A stretch of 64,000 nt of DNA from Cnuibacter physcomitrellae (GCF_014640535.1 NZ_BMHD01000001.1:3399474-3463473), one strand, 5' to 3'. Counted from the stretch's first letter, positions 25,132 through 33,195 are shown. Numbers and translations are program-made. Notes: a model not told the origin generated them from the sequence alone.

Positions 25132-26340
25132 TCAGCTATACCCCGAGGGCTCGGGGAACTCTCCGGTGAGCAGCCTGTCGCCCACCTCGCGCGCCTTGTA
25201 CACGGCGGGGTCGTGGAGGGTCAGCGTGCGGGCGTTCCGCCAGAACCGGTCGAACCCGTACCGGGAGGCCGTCGCCCGCGCGCCGGTGAGGTCAAAGACG
25301 CGCGACGAGACGTCGAGGGCCAGCCGTGACGTCTCGACCTTGGCCGCGGACAGCTCGATCGACAGCTCCCCGCGCTCGTCGTCCCCGAGCTCCCAGCCCT
25401 TCTCCTCCGCCGCGGCGAAGAGGTCGGTGGCGCGCCAGACCAGCGCATCCGAAGCCCTGGTCGCCGAGGCCAGCCGGCCCGTGAGCTCCCGGGTGTACGG
25501 GTCGTCGACCGCGCGATCGACCCCGCTCGTGCCCCAGGGGCGGGTCCCGTTCCGCACGTAGTCGGCGGCGACCGCGAGAGCGCCCTCCGCGATCGCGACC
25601 TGGAGATGCGCGAGGGCGAGCTGGAACGACAAGCCCGAGAGCGAGGCGTACGGCCGGTAGCGGGCTCCCGCCTGCTCGCTCGGTCCGAGGACGTGCTCGT
25701 CGGGGACGAACGCGTCCTCGAACGACACCGACCCGGAGGCGGACAGCCGCTGCCCGATGTTGTCCCAGTCGTCGTGGTGCACCACCTCGGGCAGGTGCGC
25801 GTCGATCACGATCGCGTACTTCTCGTCGTCGTCCGTCCGCGTGGCGCTCGCCACGATGCGATCGGACACCTGCGCTCCGGTCGCGAAGAACTTCCTCCCG
25901 CGCACGGTGAACCCGCCGTCGACCGGGGTGAGCTCGAGGGTGGCGTCGCGGGGGTTGCCGGCTCCGCCCCAGAACCAGTGCCGCTCGGCGGATCGGCGCT
26001 GCAGCGCCTCGATGCGCGCGGTCTCCTCGTTGAGCCGGATGCGCCACGACTGGAGGAAGTGATAGGCGACGACGTGGCCCAGTCCCGCATCGACCCGAGC
26101 GAGCGGCCGGATCGTCTCGAAGATCGTCGGCCAGTCGAGTCCGCCCCCGCCGAGCGAGGCGGGGATCGCGGCGGGGAGGAGACCGGTGGCGCGCAGTCGT
26201 CGCACCTCGTCGAACGGCGCGGTGCCCTCGGCGTCTCGAGACACGGCGACCGACGTGAACTCGTCGGCCAGCTCGCGTCCGAGGGCGAGGGCGTCCGCCC
26301 TGCTGGTCACGACGGGAGGGAGGACCTGGTCTTCGGGCAC
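25132..26340 (-). CDS. Acyl-CoA-dehydrogenase-fold flavin monooxygenase (DszC/SfnB-like)
   Basis: This 402-residue flavoprotein has WFWGGAGNPRDATL, FTVRGRKFFATGAQVSDRIV and the C-terminal RFWRNARTLTLHDP. The last motif replaces the catalytic-glutamate region of true acyl-CoA dehydrogenases and is typical of DszC/SfnB/MsuC-type enzymes, which use reduced FMN and oxygen, often in sulfur acquisition. GTG 26340 was chosen: CATAGT ends 7 bases upstream, suggesting a leaderless start; GTG 26349 is an alternative. Upstream in-frame codons to 26583 have non-coding composition. No flavin reductase or sulfonate transporter is adjacent, so the substrate is open. Confidence 0.75.
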   Translation of the reverse strand: MPEDQVLPPVVTSRADALALGRELADEFTSVAVSRDAEGTAPFDEVRRLRATGLLPAAIPASLGGGGLDWPTIFETIRPLARVDAGLGHVVAYHFLQSWRIRLNEETARIEALQRRSAERHWFWGGAGNPRDATLELTPVDGGFTVRGRKFFATGAQVSDRIVASATRTDDDEKYAIVIDAHLPEVVHHDDWDNIGQRLSASGSVSFEDAFVPDEHVLGPSEQAGARYRPYASLSGLSFQLALAHLQVAIAEGALAVAADYVRNGTRPWGTSGVDRAVDDPYTRELTGRLASATRASDALVWRATDLFAAAEEKGWELGDDERGELSIELSAAKVETSRLALDVSSRVFDLTGARATASRYGFDRFWRNARTLTLHDPAVYKAREVGDRLLTGEFPEPSGYS

Positions 26341-26468
26341 GATCTCCACTATGCCAGCGCTGCCGCATCGTGAGAGACGCGTGACCGCGGATGACGATGG
26401 GCGGTCCGCGTCGCGCGGCCGAGGACCGGTGTCGCGCGCAGAACCGCGGCCGCGCCGAGGGCCTTGGC

Positions 26469-26550
26469 TGCTCTGAGAACCGCGCCGCACAGAAATGTGC
26501 GGGTTCGACCGGACCCGAAACGGTCGAACCCGCACCGCACAGAGAGTGCG
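26469..26550. terminator. Palindrome cluster downstream of the PHP gene
   Basis: Arms 26497-26511 (GTGCGGGTTCGACCG) and 26521-26535 pair perfectly around a 9-base loop. Flanking CCGCAC-AGAAAT-GTGCGG and CGCAC-AGAGA-GTGCG make overlapping smaller hairpins. It lies in the 322-base gap 26341-26662, past the PHP gene stop. The gap also holds an AT-rich stretch at 26571-26640 with TTGGAC and TACTAT; otherwise I see nothing there. Confidence 0.5.
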
Positions 26551-26662
26551 CGTCCTGGGGGACGATGCTGATGACTGTAGCACGATTGGACACGAGACTT
26601 TATGTCTACTATTTCCTCACTTTCACCGGTGAGGATGCGGGCTCAACGACCTCGTCGGCCGC

Positions 26663-27703
26663 TCAGAACGCGGTGGTCCAGGCGAGCAGGCGGTCGACCG
26701 GCCAGGTGGTGATGATGCGGTCGGCGGGCACTCCCGCCGCGGCGGCTCGGGCGACCCCGTAGTCGATGAACGCGAGCTGACCGGGCGCGTGCGCGTCCGA
26801 GTCGATGCTGAAGAGGCAGCCGGCGTCGAGGGCGATCCGGATGAGGTCGTCGGGCGGATCCTGCCGCTCCGGACGCGAGTTGATCTCGACCGCCACGTCG
26901 TTCGCCGCGCAGGCGGCGAAGACGCGCTCCGCATCGAACTGGGACGGTGGACGCGTGCCGCGCGAGCCCTCGACGAGCCTGCCCGTGCAGTGCCCGAGCA
27001 CGTTGGTGCGCGGATCGTCGACGGCCCCGAGCATCCGCGTCGTCATGGTCGCCCGGTCGGCGCGCAGATCGGAGTGCACGCTCGCCACGACGACGTCGAG
27101 GCGGTCGAGCAGCTCGGGCGCCTGGTCGAGCGTGCCGTCCTCGAGGATGTCGGTCTCGATGCCGGTGAGCAGCCGGAACCCGTCCGCGGCCTCGTCGATC
27201 TCCGCCACCAGGTCGAGCTGCTCGAGCAGCCTCTCCGCGGTGAGGCCGTGAGCGATGGTGAGATGAGGGGAGTGGTCGGTGAGGGCCAGGTACTCGCGTC
27301 CGAGCATCCGGGCCGTGGAGGCCATGAGCTCGACCGGGACGGTGCCGTCGGACCACTCGCTGTGCGAGTGCAGATCGCCCCGCACCTGAGCACGCAGCTC
27401 GAGGGCGGCGTCGACGCCGCCGAGGATGTCGGGCTCGCGGTCGCGCAGCTTCGCGAGATACTCGGGGACCTCGCCCGCGAGTGCCTGCGTGATCACCGAC
27501 AGGGTGCTCGAGCCGATGCCCTTGAGGCTCGAGAGCCTTCCGGATGCGGCCCGCGCGGCCACCTGCTCGTCGCCGAGGCCCGCGACGACGCCGGCGGCGC
27601 GGCGGAACGCCTGCACCTTGAACGACGGCGCCCGCTCGAGCTCGAGCCGGAAGGCGATCTCGGTGAGGGCGTCGAGCGGCGTCAGCGGTGCGGCGGGCGG
27701 CAT
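26663..27703 (-). CDS. HhH-PHP phosphoesterase related to the C-terminal half of PolX
   Basis: This 346-residue protein begins with a helix-hairpin-helix region (LKGIGSSTLSVITQALAGE, residues ~50-75). A PHP domain follows, with metal ligands in RGDLHSHSEWSDG, LALTDHSPHL, TGIETDI, VVASVHSD, VLGHCTGR and SIDSDAHA. Bacterial PolX has a polymerase domain before such an HhH/PHP arrangement; here the polymerase palm is absent. It may be a 3'-5' exonuclease or phosphoesterase in DNA repair. ATG 27703 lies 5 bases after the histidine phosphatase stop, with GGAG inside that gene's end. Confidence 0.85.
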   Translation of the reverse strand: MPPAAPLTPLDALTEIAFRLELERAPSFKVQAFRRAAGVVAGLGDEQVAARAASGRLSSLKGIGSSTLSVITQALAGEVPEYLAKLRDREPDILGGVDAALELRAQVRGDLHSHSEWSDGTVPVELMASTARMLGREYLALTDHSPHLTIAHGLTAERLLEQLDLVAEIDEAADGFRLLTGIETDILEDGTLDQAPELLDRLDVVVASVHSDLRADRATMTTRMLGAVDDPRTNVLGHCTGRLVEGSRGTRPPSQFDAERVFAACAANDVAVEINSRPERQDPPDDLIRIALDAGCLFSIDSDAHAPGQLAFIDYGVARAAAAGVPADRIITTWPVDRLLAWTTAF

Positions 27704-27708
27704 GCGTG

Positions 27709-28344
27709 TCACTCCGTGTAGGGCGTGCGGTTCCAGAGCCGCAGCACGTGCTTCCCGTGCTCGAAGCCGAGGATGGACAGGCTCGCGGTGTCGAGCGCGA
27801 TGCGCTCTCCGGAGGAGATCGGGACGCCGAGCCAGGTTACGGCGAGGGAGCGGAGGAAGTGCCCATGGGAGAACACGAGTGCGTCCTTGCCCGCCACGAG
27901 CGCGGGGCGGACGCGCTCGATGACGGCGCGGGCACGCGCCTGGACGTCCGCGGCGTCCTCGCCGCGGCCCTCGTCGTCCTTCATCGCGCCGTCGGCCCAG
28001 ATCGACCACGGGCCGCCGTGGAGCCGCTCGATCTCGGGCTTCAGCAGGCCCTCGTAGGCGCCGTAGTCCCACTCGGCGAGGTCCTCGAGCACGTGGGCGC
28101 GGTCACCGAAGCCGGCGAGCTCGGCCGTCCGCCGGGCTCGCTGCCGCGGGGAGGTGTAGACCACGCCGAAGTCGTGCCCGGCGAGCACGCGGCCCGCGGC
28201 GCGGGCCTGCGCCTCGCCCGTCGCGGTGAGGGGGATGTCGGTGCGGCCGGTGTGCCGCCCCGACAGGCTCCACTCCGTCTCCCCGTGACGGACGAGGTAG
28301 ATGTGGCTGCGGGTCACAGGGGGATCGGCCGGTTCGTCGCTCAC
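27709..28344 (-). CDS. Histidine phosphatase family protein
   Basis: This 211-residue protein has the phosphoglycerate-mutase signature LVRHGETEWSLSGRHTGRTD (catalytic His in RHGE), the WDYGAYEG segment and the second histidine in VFSHGHFLRSLAV. The expected activity is dephosphorylation of a small phosphometabolite. GTG 28344 gives a short leader before the fold; GTG at the V of VTRSHIYLV is an alternative. It is upstream of, and probably cotranscribed with, the PHP gene. Confidence 0.85.
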   Translation of the reverse strand: MSDEPADPPVTRSHIYLVRHGETEWSLSGRHTGRTDIPLTATGEAQARAAGRVLAGHDFGVVYTSPRQRARRTAELAGFGDRAHVLEDLAEWDYGAYEGLLKPEIERLHGGPWSIWADGAMKDDEGRGEDAADVQARARAVIERVRPALVAGKDALVFSHGHFLRSLAVTWLGVPISSGERIALDTASLSILGFEHGKHVLRLWNRTPYTE

Positions 28345-28378
28345 GCACCCGATCCTACGTGCGCCCGCCCGCAGGCGG

Positions 28379-29105
28379 TGCGGGTTGCGCCCGCCCTGCG
28401 TGCAGCTGCCGCCGCTGGGGCGCCGACGGCGCGGGGAGGGGGCGCAACCCGCGTTGGCGGGGTGGGCTGGTGGGTGCGGCTGGTCGCGGGTGGGAGGGGC
28501 GAGTGGTGCGGGTTGCGCCCGCCCTGCGTGCTGCTGCCGCCGCTGGGGCGCCGACGGCTCCCGGAGGGGGCGCAACCCTCAGTGGCGGGGTTGGGCTGGT
28601 GGGTGCGGCTGGTCGCGCGGGCGGGAGGGTCGAGTTGTGCGGGTTGCGTCCGCCCTGCGCGCTGCTGTCGCTGCTGGGGCGCCTTCCGCGCGGGGAGGGG
28701 GCGCAACCCGCGGTGACGGGGCGTGCTGGTGCGTGCCGCTGGTCGCGCTGGCGGGAGGGGTGAGCGGTGCGGGTTGCGCCCGCCCTGCGTGCTGCTGTCG
28801 CTGCTGGGGCTCCGTCCGCGCGGGGAGGGGGCGCAACCCGCGGTGGCGGGGTGGGCTGGTGGGTGCGGCTGGTCGCGCGGGCGGGAGGGGCGAGTGGTGC
28901 GGGTTGTACCCGCCCTGCGTGCTGCTGTCGCCGCTGGGGCGTCGACGGTGCGGGGAGGGGGCGCAACCCTCGGTGGCGGGGTGGGCCGCTGGGGGCGGCT
29001 GGTCGCGGGTGGGAGGGGCGAGTGGTGCGGGTTGCGCCCGCCCTGCGTGCCGGTGGCGCTGCTGGGGCGCCGACGGCTCCCGGAGGGGGCGCAACCCGCA
29101 CCACT
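28379..29105. repeat. Tandem array of six ~130-bp GC-rich units
   Basis: Units begin at 28379, 28507, 28638, 28768, 28898 and 29026, so the periods are 128, 131, 130, 130 and 128 bases; the last unit is shortened to about 80. Each opens with TGCGGGTTGCGCCCGCCCTG and about 60 bases later has GGGGGCGCAACCC. That makes an inverted repeat (GCGGGTTGCGCCC against GGGCGCAACCCGC). In the last unit the arms grow to 19 perfect bases (29021-29039 and 29087-29105). The array fills the 802-base gap 28345-29146. Open frames cross it on both strands, but periods are not multiples of three, so they are not real repeat proteins. Confidence 0.9.
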
Positions 29106-29146
29106 CGGGTGGCACGAGGGGGACGGGAGGAAACGGCGGGGGTGGG

Positions 29147-30082
29147 TCAGCGGCCGAAGAGGTCGTCCAGGCTGAAGGAGCCGAGCTGGTCGCCGAGGCC
29201 GCTGAGGTGGTCGCCGAGGCCCGAGACCGCGTCGCCGGCGCCGGCGGTGACGTCGCCCGCTCCGGCGGCGAGGTCGCCCGTGAGGCCCTCCACGCCGCCG
29301 GCGAGGCCCTCGACGCCGCTGGTGAGGCCCTCGACGTCGGCACCGCTCGCGAGGGCCTCGAGGTCGATGCCGCTTGCGAGGGCGTCGAAGTCGACGCCGA
29401 GGTTCATCGCCTGATCGAGCAGGGGACCCGCGACCGAGCTCACGATCGCGCCGCCCGCCACCGCGGCGAGGACGCCGCCGACCGCGCCGACGCCCGCGCC
29501 GGCGGCGGCCAGGCCGAGACCCGCGCCCGCGCCGCGCGACGACCCGCGGGCCGAGCCGGCGCCGGCTCGGGCGAGGAGCCCGCGCAGCAGGCCGGGTCGG
29601 CTCGCCTCGGTCCGGGCGGCCGCGCGGGCGAGGTCGTCCGGACCGGCGGTGCCGGGCTGCTCGTGCGGTGGCAGCTCCGACCGCATCCGCGCCTGGACCT
29701 GCTCGCGCTGGGCCGGCGTGAGCCGCGCGAACGCCTCCCGGTGCACCTGCTCGATCTGGTGCGGGTCGGCCGTCTGCAGCAGGTAGTCGTACCGGGCGAT
29801 CGCCGCGCGGTCCGCGGCGTCGGCCGAGCTCGCGGGTCGAGGCGACCGAGGCGCCCGAGACGCCTGCGACACAGGCGCAGAGGGGGTCGCGGGGCCGCGG
29901 TGCTGCTCGTCGCCCGTCAGGCGGTCAGCAGCCTGCCGCACGATCGAACGCCAATCGCCGGAACCTGCCCTGGACCCGGCACCCGCACCGGAGCCGCCCC
30001 GCATGCCCTGCCCGGGGGACGGAGCGCGATCGTCGCCCAGAGCCTTCTGGGCCAGGCCGATCAGCTTCGAGAACCTGCTCAT
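29147..30082 (-). CDS. Unknown protein cotranscribed with terC
   Basis: This 311-residue protein starts at ATG 30082 inside the terC stop. The N-terminal MSRFSKLIGLAQKALGDD is amphipathic. A charged, disordered middle leads to a helical stretch (QIEQVHREAFARLTPAQREQ), then a Gly/Ala-rich hydrophobic region (AVGGVLAAVAGGAIVSS). The C-terminal ~90 residues have short repeats (EALASG, GVEGL, GLGD) and end FSLDDLFGR. I do not recognise the family. Position behind a Mn riboswitch and terC suggests a role in manganese handling or membrane stress. Confidence 0.7.
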   Translation of the reverse strand: MSRFSKLIGLAQKALGDDRAPSPGQGMRGGSGAGAGSRAGSGDWRSIVRQAADRLTGDEQHRGPATPSAPVSQASRAPRSPRPASSADAADRAAIARYDYLLQTADPHQIEQVHREAFARLTPAQREQVQARMRSELPPHEQPGTAGPDDLARAAARTEASRPGLLRGLLARAGAGSARGSSRGAGAGLGLAAAGAGVGAVGGVLAAVAGGAIVSSVAGPLLDQAMNLGVDFDALASGIDLEALASGADVEGLTSGVEGLAGGVEGLTGDLAAGAGDVTAGAGDAVSGLGDHLSGLGDQLGSFSLDDLFGR

Positions 30083-31080
30083 GAGTGGACCTCCTTCTTG
30101 TCGGACGCCGCATCGGCTCGCGAGCCTCGGGTCTTCGCGAGGCTGGCGATGGTGGCGACGGTGATCGTCGCGCCGATGAACAGCAGTGAGAACCAGATCG
30201 GGATCTCGGGCACCCACTCGACCGGGTGGCCGCCGTTGATGAAGGGCAGCTCGTTCACGTGCAGCGCGTGGAAGACGAGCTTCACCCCGATGAAGGCGAG
30301 GATGACGGCGAGGCCCTGCGAGAGGTACACCAGGCGCTCGAGCAGTCCGCCGATGAGGAAGAACAGCTGGCGGAGGCCCATCAGCGCGAAGGCGTTGGCC
30401 GTGAAGACGATGTAGGCCTCGCTGGTCAGACCGTAGATCGCCGGGATGGAGTCGACGGCGAAGATGAGGTCGATGAACCCGATCGCGATGATCGTCAGGA
30501 ACATCGGGGTGACGAAGCGCTTGCCGTCGATCCTCGTGGTGAGGCGGTCCTTGTGGTACTCGTCGGTGACGGGCAGGTGCCGACGGGCGAACCGCATGAA
30601 GCGCCCGTTCGCGGGGTCCGACTCGTGGTTCGAGAACGCCTGGCGCCACGCCAGGAACAGCAGGAGCGCGCCGAACAGGTAGAAGATCCAGGACAGGTTC
30701 TCGATCAGGGTCGCCCCCACCGCGATGAAGGCGCCGCGCAGGATGAGCGCGATGATGATGCCGATCATCAGCACCTTCTGCTGGTAGGCCTTCGGCACGG
30801 CGAACGCGCTCATGACCAGGAGGAACACGAAGAGGTTGTCGATAGACAGGGCCTTCTCCGTCAGGTAGCCGGCGAAGTACTCGCCGCCGTACGTCCACCC
30901 TGAGACGACGCCGATGCCCACTCCGAACAGCAGCGCGAGGCCGATGTAGAAGGCCGACCAGCGAGCGGACTCGCCGATCGTCGGCTCGTGCGGCTTGCGG
31001 ACGTGAGCGAAGAACTCGTAGACGAAGAAGGCGATCGTCACGGCGATGGTGATGATCCAGACCAGCGGGGTGACCTGCAT
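30079..31080 (-). CDS. terC: TerC/Alx family membrane protein, probable Mn exporter
   Basis: This 333-residue protein has about nine transmembrane helices. It carries the family acidic motifs LTEKALSIDNLFVFLLV and IFAVDSIPAIYGLT, where intramembrane Asp/Glu residues bind metal. NHESDP and KRFVTPMFL flank the central loop. Members export Mn(2+), or load Mn(2+) into secreted enzymes. ATG 31080 has GGAG 5 bases upstream, and this site lies inside the control region of a yybP-ykoY riboswitch. The unknown gene follows with a 4-base overlap. Confidence 0.92.
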   Translation of the reverse strand: MQVTPLVWIITIAVTIAFFVYEFFAHVRKPHEPTIGESARWSAFYIGLALLFGVGIGVVSGWTYGGEYFAGYLTEKALSIDNLFVFLLVMSAFAVPKAYQQKVLMIGIIIALILRGAFIAVGATLIENLSWIFYLFGALLLFLAWRQAFSNHESDPANGRFMRFARRHLPVTDEYHKDRLTTRIDGKRFVTPMFLTIIAIGFIDLIFAVDSIPAIYGLTSEAYIVFTANAFALMGLRQLFFLIGGLLERLVYLSQGLAVILAFIGVKLVFHALHVNELPFINGGHPVEWVPEIPIWFSLLFIGATITVATIASLAKTRGSRADAASDKKEVHS

Positions 31081-31108
31081 GAAGGCTCCAAGGGGTAGGC
31101 GATGGCGC

Positions 31109-31209
31109 CAAGGTCTCCTCCGCTCCGACCTTCGTCGGAACCAATGGCCCGGGAGTGCGACGACGCATCCGTAGTGACGGGCTCACTGCCAGCGGGAGTA
31201 CTCCCCTTG
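31109..31209 (-). ncRNA. yybP-ykoY manganese riboswitch
   Basis: Read leftwards, the RNA opens with CAAGGGGAGUA (31209-31199) and closes with GGAGACCUUGGCG. Five bases, CAAGG (31205-31209) and CCUUG (31109-31113), form P1. These match the conserved ends of the family (AAGGGGAGUAG and AAGACCUUU). A second copy, CCCCUUG (31089-31095), touches the terC Shine-Dalgarno and could pair with CAAGGGG when P1 is open. Manganese binding would then free the ribosome site. Location directly before terC is the classical context. Confidence 0.85.
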
Positions 31210-31290
31210 TTGAAACCCATCGTACCCGGATGCGGCCCGCACCGCCTCAGGATCAGCTGAGAGGCGCCGGCCCCGGCGCCTCGTCGATGG

Positions 31291-31806
31291 TCAGCGCAGA
31301 GGCGCCGGTGCCTCGTCGAGGATCAGCTGGAGGAGGGCGAGGTCGAGCCACTGGCCGAACTTCGCCCCCACCTGGCGCAGCGTGCCGCCGTGCTCGAAGC
31401 CGAGCGACTCGTGGAGGCGGAGGGAGGCGACGTTGTCGCTCGTGATCGCGCCGATCATGGCATGGATGCCCGCCCCTCTGGCGAGGTCGATGAGGGCGAC
31501 CATGAGCATCCGCCCCACCCCTCGTCCGCGCTGGTCGCCCCTCACGTAGACTGAGTGCTCGACCGTGTGGCGGTAGCCCTCGTGCGGACGCCAGGGCCCG
31601 AACGTGGCGTAGCCCACGACGGCGTCGTGCTCGTCGAGCGCCACGAGCACGGGGAACGCGAGTCGCTGCCGATCCTCGAACCAGGCCCGGCGGTCGGCGA
31701 TGCCGACGGGCGAGTCGATCCAGACGGCGGTGGTGGTCAGCACGGCGTCGTTGTAGATCGTGGTGATCTCCGCGACGTGCTCGAGCGTGGCGGTCTCGAT
31801 CCTCAC
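31291..31806 (-). CDS. GNAT N-acetyltransferase, phosphinothricin/methionine-sulfoximine type
   Basis: This 171-residue enzyme should acetylate a small amine using acetyl-CoA. The opening IETATLEHVAEITTIYND and the acetyl-CoA loop RGDQRGRGVGRMLM are typical of the PAT/MddA subfamily, as is LRLHESLGFEHGG near the end. GTG 31806 overlaps the stop of the XRE-cupin regulator by 4 bases, so the two are cotranscribed and the regulator probably controls this enzyme. Confidence 0.82.
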   Translation of the reverse strand: MRIETATLEHVAEITTIYNDAVLTTTAVWIDSPVGIADRRAWFEDRQRLAFPVLVALDEHDAVVGYATFGPWRPHEGYRHTVEHSVYVRGDQRGRGVGRMLMVALIDLARGAGIHAMIGAITSDNVASLRLHESLGFEHGGTLRQVGAKFGQWLDLALLQLILDEAPAPLR

Positions 31807-32396
31807 CGCTGCTCTCCTCTCGACACGGTCCCGCGGGACGGGTTCTTCGCGATGACCACGAGGTACCTGCACGGCCCCGGCCCGGGGTTCTCGAACACGC
31901 ACTCCGACGGGGCCCCGAGCTGGAGGCAGTCGCCGGCGTGGAGCACGTGCGTCTCGTCACCCTCCGTGAAGTGGAGCGTGCCCCCGAGGCCCCAGATCTG
32001 CTGGTCGATGAAGCGGTACGACTCGGCCGGGTACATCACGCGCGCCCCGGCCGGCAGCTCGACCTCGACGAGCTCGAGCGTCGCGCTCGCGGCGGGCGAC
32101 ACCGCGCGCCGGGAGTACCCGGAGGCGGGATCGGTCCAGACGGGCTGGTCGTGGCGACGCGCGAGGCGGCTGCGGGAGCCCTCGGCGCGGGCGACGAGCT
32201 CCGACAGGGTCAGCCCCAGCGCGGCGCAGAGGCGGGCGAGGAGCGCCGCGGTCGGCTGCGAGTCGCCGCGCTCGATCTTGGAGATCATCGCCCGCGAGAC
32301 GCCCGACGCCTCGGCGAGGGCCCCGGCGGACAGGCCGCCCTCCTCGCGGGCGGAGCGGAGCGCCCCGGCGAGAGCGGGGGTCAACTCGTCGTCCAT
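31803..32396 (-). CDS. XRE-type regulator with C-terminal cupin
   Basis: This 197-residue protein has an N-terminal helix-turn-helix (ALAEASGVSRAMISKIERGDSQP split across residues ~22-45). A cupin sensor domain follows (PAGARVMYPAESYRFIDQQI, HVLHAGDCLQLGAPSECVFENPG as two segments). The start ATG 32396 has AGGAGG 6 bases upstream. Palindromic elements 32411-32444 (TCACTATGGTGA and GCTACTATCGTAGC) in the divergent promoter are candidate operators. The acetyltransferase follows in the same operon. Confidence 0.82.
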   Translation of the reverse strand: MDDELTPALAGALRSAREEGGLSAGALAEASGVSRAMISKIERGDSQPTAALLARLCAALGLTLSELVARAEGSRSRLARRHDQPVWTDPASGYSRRAVSPAASATLELVEVELPAGARVMYPAESYRFIDQQIWGLGGTLHFTEGDETHVLHAGDCLQLGAPSECVFENPGPGPCRYLVVIAKNPSRGTVSRGEQR

Positions 32397-32506
32397 CCCG
32401 ATCCTCCTCGTCACTATGGTGAACGCAATGGCTACTATCGTAGCGCAGAGGGATCGTGTGGCTTGTTGTTGACGCGGGTCCACTTCTTTGGGTGCAGACT
32501 CGGAGC

Positions 32507-32878
32507 ATGACCCAGGAGATTCACACCGAGACTCACGAGCTGATGTCTCCCGAGAAGAACGTCCAGCGCATCATGTGGACCGGGACGGCGTGGTTCGCCG
32601 TCGCCGCCGGGTCCGCAGGCCTCGTGGCCTCGACGCTGTTCGCGTCGGGGTGGCGCCCGGGGGTCCTGCCTCCTCTGCTCGACGCCATCTGGTGGGTGGG
32701 ATCCGTGCTGGTCGCGCTCAGCGTCGGGCTGATCGGATGGTCGGGGTGCCCGATCCTCGAGGTGAGCGTGCCGATCGCCGACAAGAACAAGACGCGGACG
32801 ATGCAGTTCGGCACCGCGCTCTTCATCATCGGCGGCGCCCTGGCGCTGTTCGCGGTGGCCGCCGGACCCGCCACCTGA
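32507..32878 (+). CDS. Small membrane protein
   Basis: This 123-residue protein has three hydrophobic stretches (residues ~24-42, ~60-78 and ~98-118). The conserved-looking GWSGCPILEVSVPIADKNKTRTM lies between the last two (quoted here across GWSGCPILEV and SVPIADKNKT). ATG 32507 has CGGAG one base upstream, closer than usual. It is divergent from the XRE-cupin gene. The function is unknown; YgaP/DUF2892-like small membrane proteins are a possible relation. Confidence 0.6.
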   Translation: MTQEIHTETHELMSPEKNVQRIMWTGTAWFAVAAGSAGLVASTLFASGWRPGVLPPLLDAIWWVGSVLVALSVGLIGWSGCPILEVSVPIADKNKTRTMQFGTALFIIGGALALFAVAAGPAT

Positions 32879-32925
32879 CATCAGGCTGGATGCGGGTCCG
32901 GCCGTCCGGGATTACGGTCGCGGGT

Positions 32926-33141
32926 ATGAGCGATGAGCGAACGCAGGACGAGCCGCTGATGAGCGGGGCCGACGAGGCCACCGACGAGCAGAAGGACGCC
33001 GGTCGCGACCGCCTCGCCGAGGCCGACGCGGCCTTCTACGACAAGCGCGGTACGGACTCCGTGGATGACGACGCGGAGGAGCCGAAGCGCTCGAGCTACG
33101 TCAACCCGGGCAGCAGCGACTTCACCCACCCCCAGACCTGA
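32926..33141 (+). CDS. Small acidic hypothetical protein
   Basis: This 71-residue, highly charged protein (SGADEATDEQKDAGRDRLAE, FYDKRGTDSVDDDAEEPKR) ends SSYVNPGSSDFTHPQT. No hydrophobic core is visible. ATG 32926 has no clear ribosome site, and TACGGT upstream might be a -10 for a leaderless message. A three-copy 19-bp tandem repeat begins at its last codons, and each unit contains a TGA in phase with the first. Confidence 0.5.
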   Translation: MSDERTQDEPLMSGADEATDEQKDAGRDRLAEADAAFYDKRGTDSVDDDAEEPKRSSYVNPGSSDFTHPQT

Positions 33142-33189
33142 GCGGGGGCGACAGACCTGAGCGAGGGCGACAGACCTGAGCGGGGGTGA
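33133..33189. repeat. 19-bp tandem repeat, three copies
   Basis: Units at 33133-33151, 33152-33170 and 33171-33189 read CAGACCTGAGCGGGGGCGA with one or two changes. The first covers the last Gln-Thr codons and TGA of the small acidic protein. The array lies between that gene and the end of the sigma-fusion gene (stop at 33196), so it occupies the whole intergenic gap. Confidence 0.85.
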
Positions 33190-33195
33190 CCGGCC

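Noticed and set aside
26490-26540. tRNA-like GGTTCGA motif
   Set aside because: Both halves are arms of a simple palindrome; no acceptor or anticodon stem can be formed.
26341-26583. N-terminal extension of the DszC-like flavoprotein
   Set aside because: It crosses the hairpin cluster and has non-coding composition; family similarity starts after 26340.
28379-29105. CRISPR array
   Set aside because: Units are long and contiguous, without unique spacers, and no cas genes are present.
28301-30415. Long open frame (704 codons) on the plus strand across the repeat array and the genes beyond
   Set aside because: It runs antisense to terC and its partner gene, and the repeat periods (128-131) are not multiples of three, so the apparent repeat protein changes frame from unit to unit.
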